Notes: generated by a model from the letters alone, not told the origin. A stretch of DNA of 64,000 bases from Erythroxylum novogranatense (GCA_029891385.1 CM057233.1:33586540-33650539), one strand, 5' to 3'; positions 24,641-36,772 are shown, counted from the stretch's first letter. Numbers and translations: made by a program.

Positions 24641-26147
24641 CATTAAATGCTTACTGAAATGGACAGATGTGAACATCCTTCACTCTTTTGGTCATAACTT
24701 CTTCTCCTAACCTTCCAATGACATGGGACTTAAACCATTGGACTTGTAACACATTTATCTTAATCTCAATATAAAATTACAGCCATCTGAAATCATTTGG
24801 AAGAGATTGATGGATATAATTGGGACGAAAATGATGAACAATCCTGGAACTTCATGACAGGAGTATTATCACTGAACATGCTTCGGTATTTTTGGCATAA
24901 CTTGTTTTGTAGTTATCCAAATGAAATTTTTATCCATTCACATTAAAATAGAGACATAGGGATACAATTTTTATGAAGAAATTAAATTCGAATTATGTCT
25001 CCATAGTTCCAAAATCTGACTTGAAGTTGGATATAGAATACCGTTACAATTAAGGAATAGTCTGAATTATTTGGAGTATAACTTTTGAAATATTGAACCA
25101 AATCAAATGATATTAGTGTTATTAGAAACTTAATACAATATAGAACCTGTTATTAGAAGAATTGTTTGTCAAATTACCTCATTTGCATTGTCTAATTGAT
25201 CATGGAAAATAGACCGAAAGTTTGGAATTTTGGAGAATTTATAAGAAAAAAATGAGAATTTGGATATTGTATGATCATATAATGTTAGAATAATAATAGT
25301 GAATGAATTATTGGTATTAAAGTTCCAAAGAAATGTATATATTGGAGATGAAAGGGTTCATATGATTATGGTTGTGATTCAAAGGAAAAGAGTAATGAGT
25401 ACCAAGTTAAAGTTAAAGTGAATGAGAATTTGATTTTTATGAGAACAAAAAATGATAAAAATGAAATGACGAGCAATTGAGTTATAAAATAAGAATGTGA
25501 ATAAATTTGATAATATACCCAAGATTGTCAAGAACATGCATTATGCATGGTCCGCATGTACATTTTTGCATAAATAAATGTTTATAATTGTGCAAAGTTA
25601 TTGATGAGCGTGTGTGCAATGTGTGTATTGCATAATTTTTATGTGTAGGATAAACGTCCGCATTCAAACATTTCTAGATCTTAGAAACAATTGCTCATTT
25701 GGAGCGTACTGTGAGTAGACCTAGATAGTCTTACTTTATTGTTTGTTTGTTTATATTATGAATTTTGTGATTATGAATGAGATGTGAATGTGATTGTTCT
25801 AATTTTGGACAGTAAATGTCCAACGAGTTTGCTAAATGTAAAAATATCGAAGTGCTACATGTATGTGAATTTGATGAAATAAGTGATATTGACTTGATTG
25901 TTAAACATTCGCATATGAAAAAAAGTGATTCTTAACTTTAAGGTTGAATGCCGAACTAAGGTCTGATGATAAGTGAAAGTAAATAATTGATCGTATGTAA
26001 TTGATGCATTTCATTACATGAATGCATGAAAGATAAAGGCAGTTGTGACCAAAGTAGCCATCAAAAAAGAGCTTAAAACTCATACTATGAAAAAGAGCCT
26101 AGAGCTTAGAAAATGTAGAAGAGCCAAAGGCTCACTATGTAAAATAA

Positions 26148-26262
26148 GCCCCATATCCCTAACAAATACGGGACAGTTATCAATGAGCCCAGTATCTCCA
26201 ATAGATATGGGACAGTTATCAATGAGCCCGATATCCACAATGGATACGGGACAGTTAGGCAC
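26148..26262. repeat. tandem repeat, ~39-bp unit, about three copies
   Basis: The core gggacagttatcaatgagcc is followed by a variable tail (c.gtatctccaatagata), repeated about three times. It is the copy-B counterpart of the 6652-6806 array in copy A, with a longer unit and fewer copies. Confidence 0.8.
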
Positions 26263-26853
26263 TCAGTCACAACAAAGTAACAAATAGAAAGTGAGTTTCA
26301 TGTGAACTACATATGTATGATATGAATAATTATAATATGTTGAATGTAAAATGTGAAACGATCAATTAAGTGTATGTGATTTAATATGATTAACAAATAA
26401 ATCATGTGAGTTGAGTGTTATTTGACCGAGTGAGCCATCGAGGATGGTCACTTACTGAGTTTGCAAAACTCACCCAAAATTGGCAATTATTTTTCAAGCT
26501 CAGAAGAATTATCCCGTTAGGCAAACGGAAGTATAACCACTGCATTCAAGTAAGAGGTAAAGGTTGGGATTAGTTTGTGTCTGCATTCGTACTTTCTTAT
26601 TCTTGTATCAATGTGTGTATTCTGCAATTTCTGTACAAAGTGTATTTGATCATGTCTGTATGTAATAACATTATGGTTAAAGTGGGCCTAGTTTGATTAT
26701 TGTTTTCTCCATATACATACGATAAATTTGAAAAAAAATATTTGTATTAAGTTTTTGAGAGTTTGATGATTCTAGCATGCCACCCTTGCAGGGTACGTAC
26801 TCGAGCATCACTCAAGATGTCGGGTACATATCTTGTGAGAGTGTGGTGTTACA

Positions 26854-27720
26854 ATAAGAATATTAATGAACAGTTGAGATAAATGCAATTTAACCCAACG
26901 GTTGGGAAGCGATAAAGTTAGATGTTTTGCAGAGATTCCTTATCTTGACTTGGATATTGTGTGGAAAGGATAAGAATGCTAATGAATGATTGAGATGAAT
27001 GCAATCTGATCCAACGATTAGGAAGAGATAAAGTTAAATTTTTTGCAAGATTCCTTATTTTGTTTTAGATATTATGTGGAAAAGATAAGAATACTAAAAA
27101 ACAATTGAGATGAATGCAATCTAATCCAATGATTGGGAAGAGATAAAGTTAGATTTTTTTGCAGAGATTCCTTATCTTGTCTTGGATATTGTATGGAAAG
27201 GATAATAATACTAATGAATGGTTAAGATGAATGTAATCTAACCCAACGATTGGGAAGAGATAGAGTTAGAATTTTTGCAGAGATTCCTTATCTTGTCTTG
27301 GATATTGTGTGGGCAAGATAAGAATACTAATGAATTGTTGAAATAAATGCAATCTAATCCAGTGGTTGGGAAGAGATAGAGTTAGTTTTTTTATAGAGAT
27401 TCCTTTTCTTATCTTGGATATTGTGTGGAAAGGATAAGAACACTAATGAATGGTTGAGATTAATGCAATCTAATTCAATAGTTGGGAAGAGATAGCATTA
27501 GATTTTTTTATAGAGATTCCTTATCTTATCTTAGATATTGTGTGGAGAAAATAAGAATAATGATGAACAGTTGAGATTAATGCAATCTAATCCAACGATT
27601 AGAAAGAGATAGAGTTAGATTTTTTGTAGAGATTCCTTATCTTATCTTAGATATTGTGTGGACAAGATAAGAATACCAACGAATGACTAAGGTTAATGCA
27701 ATCTAATGTAGAGATTCCTT
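26854..27720. repeat. minisatellite, ~116-bp unit, right half (about 7.5 copies)
   Basis: The same unit as 21774-22580 resumes straight after the LTR insertion: aagaatattaatgaacagtt, then cccaacggttggg and ttgcagagattcc. About seven full copies and one truncated unit end near 27720, under 100 bp before the presumed transposase start. The exact word ccaacggtt survives in the first unit here and in the two units before the insertion; other copies carry one or two changes. Confidence 0.9.
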
Positions 27721-27806
27721 ATCATTTTGTGGATTATTAACTATATAAGGGAATGGATCACTAGTAAATTCTTCATTGAACCCTTCACCATATTTATCTA
27801 CAATCA

Positions 27807-29135
27807 TGAGTACTAATGCTAGTACTTCTCATATATCATCCTCATCTTCTTCTTCATCATTGGAGAAAGAATTGGATCTCACTTCTAAATATTAACACAA
27901 AACAAAGTGTTACTATCTGCATATACCACTAAAAACCTTGCAATGGATTACTATATGACCATTATAGTGAACCAGCCAAAGCACAAAGGCTCAATCCCTA
28001 GTCAAAGAGTAATTTCTCGTGACTATGCTGCAATAGACAAAAGACTATAGGATAATTATTTTGCAAAAAATACAAAATATAATGAAACAATGTTTCACAG
28101 GCAATTTCGAATGAGTTAGAATGTATTCCTTCGAATTGTTGGTGATATTGAAGGTCATGAAGACTGCTTTATGCAACAGAGAGATGGATGGGATAAACTA
28201 GGATTGTCTAGTTTACAAAAAGTAACATCATTTCAAATGTTGGCGTATGATGTATCAACTGATTCAACTGATGAATACATTAAAATTAGAGAACCAACTA
28301 CAATTGAAAGTACCAAAAGGTTTTGTCGAGCCATTGTGGAGGCCTTTGGACGTTCTTATCTAAGAGCATTGGATGCTAATGATGTTGCAAGACTGCTTAA
28401 AATTAATGAAGAATGTGATTTTCAGGAATATTAGGGAGCTTAGATTGCATGCACTAGACATAGCAAAGCTGTCCAACGGCTTAAGCAGGACAATATATGG
28501 ACGTAGTGGATTCCCTACTATTATTCTTGAAGTTGTTATTGATTATAATTTGTGGATATGGCATGCATATTTTGGTTTGTCATGGTTAAATAATGACATT
28601 AATGTGTTGGAGGCATCTCACTTGTTCGCAAACCTTGTCAAAGGTATAGCACCTTTTGCTCATTATGTTATTCGAGGAAAAGTATACGATACTAGATATT
28701 ATTTAGCTAACAGTATTTATCCAAAATGGTCTACCTTGATACAAACTATTCATGATCCCTCAAGCCTTTAAAAAAAGTTATTTGTGAAGATGTAAGAAAC
28801 ATGTAGGAAGGATGTTGAGAATGCATTTGGAATTCTCCAATCACGATTTGCAATTATCATGGAATCGGCACGTTTTTTAAAAAAAAATCTATGTTACATA
28901 ATATTATGTCAGCATGCATTATAACGCACAACATGATTATTAAGGACGAACGTGATACCTAAGCAGTTATACAAGATTGGAGCAAAATGTCAGCTCCTGA
29001 AATTAATATTAATAAAGACGATACAATTATATTTCAAGAATTCCTCGCTAAACATAAATAAATTAAAGATAAACAAGCTCATTATGAAATTCGTAATGTA
29101 TTGATTGAACATCTGTGGGAATGATATAGTAATTC
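27807..29135 (+). pseudogene. PIF/Harbinger DDE transposase, broken
   Basis: The proposed start is ATG 27807, opening MSTNASTSHISSSSS and then a stop. The body continues with FRQFRMS-like (28096), the ORF 28171-28434 (GLSSLQKVTSFQMLAY, STDSTDEYIKI, STKRFCRAIVEAFG), and the DDE nuclease domain. All three catalytic acidic residues are still readable: GSLDCMH (about 28440), NDINVL in the ORF 28373-28771, and KDVENAFGILQSRF (about 28815-28860). At least two frameshifts (about 28415 and 28500) and many stops destroy it; three conserved tryptophans near 28450-28480 are now TAG. The family excises and inserts DNA at TTA sites. Confidence 0.85.
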
Positions 29136-29394
29136 AAAGGATTATAGATTAAATGTATAATAAAATATTATATTTGTATATGTTATTAATTTGTTGTTGC
29201 AATAATATTAATTATATATGTTAAATAATATTAATTTAATATAAATTATATATTAATTAATTAAAATAATAATTTTATTTTAATTTTATTAAAAATATAT
29301 AAATTAATTTAGTCAATAACTAAATTATTGTGGAATACTCTTTGAAAATAATTGATTACCAAATTTGGTATAAAATGATTGAAGTAATAACTAA

Positions 29395-31153
29395 TTTAAT
29401 GTAAAAGATTCTTAAGATATTCTCTTTTACACAGAAATGGGGTTTGATAAACATGCAATGGCAAGCAATCCGGAAGAAGAGGAATTTGATGCTTATTAAC
29501 GACCTTCCTAGTTTGGAACCCTCCTATACATTGGTGGAAATGATCGAATATTACTTCATAATTAACTAGATAAATGTACTATATCATATCAACTATTTAC
29601 AATATTCTTTCATTGTCAAATAATTTTATTATATTTTATTAAAATTTAAAGCAAATTTAATATTATGTTAGTTTAAATAAATATAAATAAAATAAAAGAA
29701 TAAATTTTGTGAAACTTAATAATATTATACAAAATAAATAATACTTTTTAGAATATAATAAATTTAAGGATTTACAATTAAAAAGTTGCAAGTAGAAGAA
29801 CCATAAATGTTGCAATGAATTATCACTTAGATATTCAAATATTTAATAAGCTAAAATTAAATAAATAAAATTAGAGACTTTAAATTATTACTTAAAATTA
29901 GAAGTCATAATAGTGAAATTCTTTTGCTGCTAATTTTTAGTTGACTATTTTAGATTTATATGTTAATAAAATATATAAAAATTGAGTATAAAAATACACC
30001 TAAATGTTTAAAAATTTTGCAATCGCAGAAATTTATCGTTGGGGAGAATTTGGGCATAATCTTAATGAATTGGTCTACTATAGAAACATTTGTATTTTTA
30101 ATTAAGAAAATGAGCTTTAAATTTTTAAATAGTTTTATAATTTATAAAAGAATGATTGTTTTAATTATTTAAGAAAATAATCTCCAAATTAATAATAAAA
30201 TGATTTTCTTAATTAAATTTAAAATATTTTATTTAATTTTGAAAGTAATTCTTTTATAAAATAATAACAATAGCTTAACAAAATCTCACTGCAATGCAAG
30301 GTCTAGGATACATAGTCTTACCCCTAACTAGTAGAGATATTATTTTCAATATACTGTGGGAAAAGAAGAAAAGACAAAAGAAAAGGAAGAATTTTGAGAA
30401 TTGAATGAAGAAAACAAAAGCCAAAATTATAAACAAATAACTACATAAAAATAGCAATAAGAATAAATAAATTCAAAGTCATAATAAAAATAAAGGATTA
30501 AAATAAAATAAAATAGAGATAAAAATAAAGGATAAATAAGTAAAAAACAAATAAACAAGAAAGAGGATAAATAAATAAAATTTAAATTAGAAATAGTTTT
30601 CTAATTAAGGAAAATATTTTATTAAATTATAAATAATTTTCTAAGTGGATTAGAATGTTTTACTTTAATTTACAATGAGTACATGAGTGAGACTAAATCA
30701 CTCTAGGAGCCTTATATGAACTTTGTCATTCCTTCTTGAATAATTAATTTAAAGAAATTCTTTATCATATGCATATTCATATTCATTTAATTAATGGATG
30801 TATAAGATAAAGTCCCTTAGATAAATGTACATTACAAATAAAATTACGATGAGATTGTAATTATAAGATCCATATTACATTTATGTAATGTTCTAAATTA
30901 TTCATAGTCATTGTTCTATTAAAACTAGACATTAATATAATATAAAAGATTATCACATATTGTATTTCTTTCTTATGAAGTAGACGATATTATAAACTAA
31001 AGTATAGAGATACTTAAACAAACACGTGATTGCTTATTAGAAAACAAATTTACTAAAATGACCTTATATGAGAATTCCATTTAGAGCATTACTTATATGT
31101 CTTAGAAATTATCCTTGTGATCATTTGACTTGAAATCTTTAAAGTATCTTATA
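29395..31153. other. AT-rich sequence without a recognised gene
   Basis: About 1.75 kb of very AT-rich DNA. It includes simple aaataaa-type runs (29640-29740, 30420-30600) and short unsupported frames. Nothing coding or repetitive could be assigned. It may be part of an older LTR element that the 31154-35467 insertion interrupted, but no LTR ends were found. Confidence 0.5.
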
Positions 31154-31550
31154 TGTAGCACCCCACTCCCAATAATTTTTTAAACACGAAAACCACGCTT
31201 TCATTACAAAAACACTTTTAGGCCATGTACCGGCGATTTTGCCTGTCTGGGACCTTTCTCCGGATAATTCCAGAAAAATTCCCATAAATTCCTAAAAATG
31301 TAAAACACTCTATGGCGCACTCCAAATAATTTATCAAATCTCATTATCACACCAATTTCACAAAAGATCACAATTAGACACTTAGGCCGGGAAATGTCAT
31401 GAATGCATGTATGACTATATGCCTGTGCAAAATTCACCATTTATAGAGGCTGGATGACATATGTTCATGCCGAGTTATAATTTAATACTCCTAACCCGTC
31501 CCAATCCCAATTTACTAAAATACCCTTCCCATCGGAGATGGGATGTTACA
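31154..31550 (-). repeat. 3' LTR of the 31-35 kb element
   Basis: It begins (plus strand) TGTAGCACCCC and ends GGGATGTTACA. It is nearly identical to 35071-35467; most differences are transitions. Confidence 0.9.
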
Positions 31551-31566
31551 ATTCTCCCCTCCTAAT
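31551..31566 (-). other. polypurine tract of the 31-35 kb element
   Basis: On the minus strand the bases before the 3' LTR read aggaggggagaat, a clean purine run in the position where plus-strand DNA synthesis is primed in LTR retrotransposons. Confidence 0.75.
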
Positions 31567-34500
31567 AAAAATTTCGTCCTTGAAATTTCATATACGATTT
31601 ATCAGGAAGGCAGGGGAGTCTTTTCGATTAATACCCTCTGTTTTCTACTGATTTCACTACACGACCACATTCGGTCAATGAACGGAAATCAAAACAATCA
31701 ATGACTCTTTTCCTTTCTCAACTTTACATGATTTTACTGCTTTCTCATGATCACGCGCAATTCGTCACTTTCAATATCAATAACATATATATCGGATCCG
31801 AACAATATCTATGAAACACTTTGTGAATCCGAATCATCTTTTAAGTTTTAGCCTAACTTGCCAACCCATAATTCTATTCACACCACAATCGCATGGAGGC
31901 CACTCCTCACGAATTCAATTTCCCTTAATTACACCTTTATTTCATCTAAGTACTTTTTAGCCGAGGCCATACCTTTTAAAATATTTCATTTATCGCTATC
32001 AGATTCCGTTATTATCAAAACACAAATCTCATGAGATTTATAACCTCGGTGTGAATCAATTCAACTCAATGTTACCATCTTAAATTGCTTAACCTATCCC
32101 TTTATTGCCCTGATCACATAATATAGGGATAATGACTCCTTTTTGGCAGTAAGACCCCTTATACGCCTTTCGAATGGTGACACCAATATAATGATTGTCA
32201 TGCCATAATCTCTTTGCACTATACATCAATCTCATTGCACTATACAACAATTTCATATCCCAATGAAATCTAAAAATACCCGTTGGTTAATCACACATGT
32301 CATCGTTCACTTTGACAGACTATACCATCAATTGCTTTTCCACAATACTTTTACTAGAACATAACACTTCGATTGTTTCTTGTGCTTTCTCGAACCATTC
32401 ACCTATAATCATTCGATTTTCCCATTCTCACCTTTCAATTACTCTTCCAATACGCTCATACTATAACATAAAGCTTCGATCATTCCTTACGTTTTCACTA
32501 ACAGTTCCCGTAATGAATATCACCCATTTTTCTTAATTCGAACTATACCTATCACTTTCCTCAACAAATGGAGTTATCTTCAGTTCTTTGATACGGTTTA
32601 CAATTTCTACTTCCTCACTTCGGGTTTTGCCAATCCGTTTTGATGCACACCACCTTTGAAATTCCCATAGCTAATAATACTTTCTTTTGCCCTCCCTTTT
32701 TTTTTTTTTTAGTTCGACTATTAATTCGCAATAATACACCAGATTTGATAACTTTATTGCCCAACTTTTGATTTTTCTGCAATTGACTTTTTTTATTTCT
32801 TTGTTCAATTCCTTGAATTGCACCATTAGCTTAGTTTGGAGTAATCAGCCACCGAATCCTTTTCAAATCATTCAACTGCACGACATAACTCAATAGTTAT
32901 CGATTTGCATATTCATAGACATCTCCAAACTATTTCTGTACGATTTATGTCTCCAAGTTTTCAGGCCACACTCAGTATAACAAATTTCAAATCATCAATC
33001 ATAATACCGCCCATGGAATCATATTTGTCCCAAGGTGCATAAAATCACTTTATCCAATTTCCATAGATCACATCAGAACCTTTACTGGAACACTTCAATC
33101 TAGATAGTAAATTCTTCACATGTCTCCTTTATGATCATTAGTCATAACATTCACATGTTTTCCTCAATTATTCTTGTCGATTTGCTAAAACTAGAAAATC
33201 TTTAACAATTTATGAACGCATCCAGCATTCCATTAGTTCCCATTAATTTCAAATTCCGCCTACACATATCTTTTAAACTTTCGCATTTTATCAATACCTA
33301 TATCTTAATTAATTTTCCCAATATCCCATGTTCGCATCCTAATTCATCCCTTATTCATTCAATCAGGTTAAGATTCACTCTTATGAGACTTGTATAACGA
33401 CCAATTTCCTCAACTATACCAATTCATCTACTTCTTTTACCTATATCCATTATCCATTGCAACACAATTGAGACATGTTCCTTTTCCGTACCCATAGTTG
33501 ATTCATGTAACTTTTTAATTATCGAACGTCTCCAATGAGGAACAATTTTCGTATAATTTGTCTCATCATAACATAGTCTGCCACGTGTTCCTTACCTTCA
33601 TTTCTCCACATTTTTTTAATCCCCCTTAAATTCACAAATAAATATTTCCTTATTATGCAGTACTTCTTTTACATAATCAGAACCATCTCATTAACATAAT
33701 GTACATTTTTTTTTTGTAGCATAGTTTAGCTCTTACGCTAGAGTCTCTGCCAGATGTAATACAAATCAGTTACTCTTGATACGTCATGAAGATAAATCTC
33801 TGCAGAGCACTTAAACAATTTCTTTTCCTCTATTATCTCACCATAATCATCACATCCTATCTGACAATATATCTCCATAGTCCCATCAATTTGCCCATTA
33901 ATAGATCATACTGCTAAGAATACCTTAATTGCATTTAATTCTCGATAACCATTTTCTTTTTGATACCAATTCTCGATCATGGGGACCTTACTTTATTCAT
34001 GTCCCTCATTTGATTCTCTCAAACTCATTACTGATGCTAACATCTTTAACTGTATCACTTCTTTCTCAATTGATCATTCTGAGCATTCTCATGTCTTACT
34101 CTCACTCATTTTGAACTTGAGCTACCGGCATTATAATCGGAGCTTATGTAATAGGCCACCGATTACGTCCTATATCATATTCACACAAATTATTTATTTA
34201 TGCTTAATCATTTCACCCATGATAGTAATCCCACTATCAGATATACACTTACAGTGACAATATATTCTGAACTCAGCAACCTTCCTGTTTACACCCGTCC
34301 TCGCTCGTGAGGATCATATACAATCTCTATTCCTATACAACTGATCAGTATAAGCACTTTCGTTTCTTATTCTAACACATAACGATTTTTTTTTCCGACA
34401 AGAATTCTGGCGAGCAATTATCCATTAACTTATCAATTACAGCTTAACATTTTCACTTACCATAGGGCTCCCATAAGCAGGTGTGCATTTACTTAGGCAG

Positions 34501-35050
34501 GTCAATTAAACCCGAACAACTTTTTCATCTATCAATTTCATTGTCTTACATTTCAATCTTTTCATTATGGCATTATACCCATATATTTCCACCTTCAAAT
34601 CAAGATCACGGATGTGAAATCATTCTTGATTTTGCCCTTAATATATTTTGACTCCAAATCACCAATCCTTATATATAACTCTCATCACGGTAATCAATCC
34701 CAATTGTGACCTCGCTATATCATAGAACACTTTATTTTCATTTACCTTATACACTGGAAATCTTCCCATTATCACAACTCTATTTTTTTTTCTATTCATT
34801 CCCAACTATAATCTTTATTCAAATTCATATTCAAGGATATGCGATATCCATTTCTTCCTTTTATCACACTCTAACACATATCCTTTTTCTCACTTTTTTT
34901 TCTAACCGCTTAAACGACTGAGACATATTTATGCATACGACTCATATACTACACTGGGGATCAGTTGTCACTATCTGCCGTGACACAACTTAAATGCACA
35001 TAACTAGACACACCCATTTTTTTTCAGAAAGCCCATGTAAGATTGTACTT

Positions 35051-35066
35051 CTGGGCTCTGATACCA
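35051..35066 (-). other. primer-binding site, initiator tRNA-Met
   Basis: On the minus strand it reads TGGTATCAGAGCCCAG a few bases inside the 5' LTR (35071-35467). The first 12 bases match the common plant initiator-tRNA-Met primer site exactly. This fixes the element's orientation. Confidence 0.9.
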
Positions 35067-35070
35067 CAAA

Positions 35071-35467
35071 TGTAGCACCCCACTCCCAATAATTTTTTAA
35101 ACACGAAAACCATACTTTCACTACAAAAACACTTTTAGGCCATGTACCGGCGATTTTGCCGGTCTGGGACTTTTCTCCGGATAATTCCAGAAAAATTCTC
35201 ATAAATCCCTAAAAATGTAAAACACTCTATGACGCACTCCAAATAATTTATCAAATCCCATTATCACACCAATTTCACAAAAGATCACAATTAGACACTT
35301 AGGACGGGAAATGTCATGAATGCATGTATGACTATATGCCTATGCAAAACTCACCATTTATAGAGGCTGCATGACATATGTTCATGCCGAGTTATAATTT
35401 AATACTCCTAACCCGTCCCAATCCCAATTTACTAAAATACCCTTCCCATCGGAGATGGGATGTTACA
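35071..35467 (-). repeat. 5' LTR of the 31-35 kb element
   Basis: The second copy of the 397-bp LTR. Plus-strand termini are TGTAGCACCCC and GGGATGTTACA, followed by the duplication ttata at 35468-35472. Confidence 0.9.
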
Positions 35468-35472
35468 TTATA

Positions 35473-36747
35473 CAAGGAGTATTATATTTTGATACTACTT
35501 ATGGCCTACCCTTGTCAAACGTAGATCAATCAATAGTCATTGGATATAACATGAATTATATAGAAGTTGTTGAAAGATTAATATGGGATTTCTCAACCTA
35601 AAATGATTAGAAAGAATATTTTATTTTTCTTGATTAGTATTGATTTAGAAAATTCTTAGTCAAGGTGGAATAATACTTTGTAAAATAATTTCTAAAATTA
35701 ATTAATAGGGACTAATATGATTGAACTCAATAGAGTTGACAACAATTTCATTGTTTATGTCTACTTAGTACATTGTATAATAAAATATTAAATCATATGA
35801 AAAATTATGCATGAAAAAGTTAGTCAAACCACTTTAGCATTCCTAATATTTTGATGGTTATGATGCATTGTTAGTGTCAATATTGATCTATATATATGAA
35901 CTATTCAATTAGATAATTAAAGATATAAAGAAGTTTAATTTATCTAATCCTAAATATAATTTAAGGTTAAAATTTATATCGATTATCAACATATTTATGA
36001 ACCTAATGAGTCACATACAAAGAATAGTTGAAGATTAAAAATGTATTTTAATTAAGTTAGATTTGATTATAAAATGTAAGAAACTTTATGCTTAAATACT
36101 AGATATTTAATAAATAAGGATCAATATCGATATTGGATCTTATTTGATCCTACGTTGAATTTAGTTAAAATTGATTATAATTTTAATTAACAATTAGTTG
36201 AAATTGAGATTTTATTTTGATGAAATTATTAAAAGTCATTAGAATTAATTGTAATTATAATTAAAATTTTGTTGAAATTAAGAATTTATTTCAATTAAAT
36301 TATTAAAAGGTCTTTACCCTATTATAAATAGGCTCGGACTCTAAAAGAATTGCTTCCTATCTAACCCTCTCAACAATACTAACAAATTCATGTGAATAAT
36401 CTTAAAGTTCAAACATGTATGCCACTATAATAATTGCAATAGACCAATTTCAGAAATGATTTGAGAGAAATGATATTCGCTTATCATATTTGTACACTAA
36501 TCTTGTTATATAATTAAAAAATATTGACTTTCAGAAATCAGACTATAGAGTTTTGTTTTTATTTTGTTGCACACAGGATCAAGTATCAATATACTTTCTC
36601 AACAAAGTGGACATAACCTGAACTTGATGAAGTTTTGGGGAGACTAAAAAAATTGAATTTGATCAAGTTTTTGAAAAATAAAAATTCAGGTTTAATCAAA
36701 TTCAGTTGGGTTGGTCAATTCAAGCTTTCTTTTATATCGAATCCAAC
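35473..36747. other. AT-rich sequence without a recognised gene
   Basis: No coding region was recognised. A TATA-like word (ttataaata, about 36323-36331) is followed by a short stretch that resembles a transcription start region, ending near ttgttgcacaca (about 36568-36580). This may be the remains of an old LTR, but no paired terminus was found. Confidence 0.4.
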
Positions 36748-36772
36748 CACTACAACAAAAATACACATTTCG

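Larger units (their letters stand above)
22581..26853 (+). mobile_element. large solo LTR, gypsy type (copy B)
   Basis: The termini are TGTAACATCTC...GTGTTACA, with a perfect duplication ataag (22576-22580 and 26854-26858). The duplication splits one minisatellite unit cleanly. Length is 4273 bp. It is homologous to copy A (5947-12218) read on the other strand, over both ends and the middle. No LTR pair, primer site or coding region was found. A TATA-like (ta) run lies near 23690-23702. It is read as a solo LTR of the same family as copy A. Confidence 0.75.
20033..29391. mobile_element. PIF/Harbinger DNA transposon, decayed, with nested solo LTR
   Basis: The left end is GGCCATCTCCAACCATCACACC, preceded by TTA (20030-20032), the usual Harbinger target. 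The right end (about 29364-29391, tttggtataaaatgattgaag) resembles the inverted left end, but only loosely, so that boundary is tentative. Two typical genes are present in divergent orientation: an ORF1 DNA-binding protein (minus strand, about 20590-21480) and a DDE transposase (plus strand, about 27807-29135). A minisatellite separates them. Without the 4.3-kb LTR insertion the element is about 5.1 kb, the usual autonomous size. Confidence 0.7.
31154..35467 (-). mobile_element. LTR retrotransposon with 397-bp LTRs, nearly non-coding (gypsy-like)
   Basis: The paired LTRs are 31154-31550 and 35071-35467. The target duplication is ttata (31149-31153 and 35468-35472). On the minus strand a primer site TGGTATCAGAGC (initiator tRNA-Met) lies just inside the right LTR, and a purine run aggaggggagaat lies just before the left LTR. 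So the element reads right to left. The 3.5-kb interior has no minus-strand frame of useful length. A possible integrase tail and the usual gypsy 'E-F-RRGE' ending are hinted near 31560-31620. It would need another element's proteins. By hand the LTRs differ at about 13 of 397 sites. Confidence 0.85.

Noticed and set aside
26045..26287. Frame with repeated Met-Ser-Pro and Thr-Gly-Gln-Leu units
   Set aside because: The repeat is the DNA tandem array of LTR copy B read as protein. The opposite strand gives an equally regular peptide.
32297..34921. Several plus-strand frames in the interior of the 31-35 kb element
   Set aside because: They are antisense to the element's own orientation, short, and rich in Ser/Phe/Leu/Ile, as expected from pyrimidine-rich DNA.
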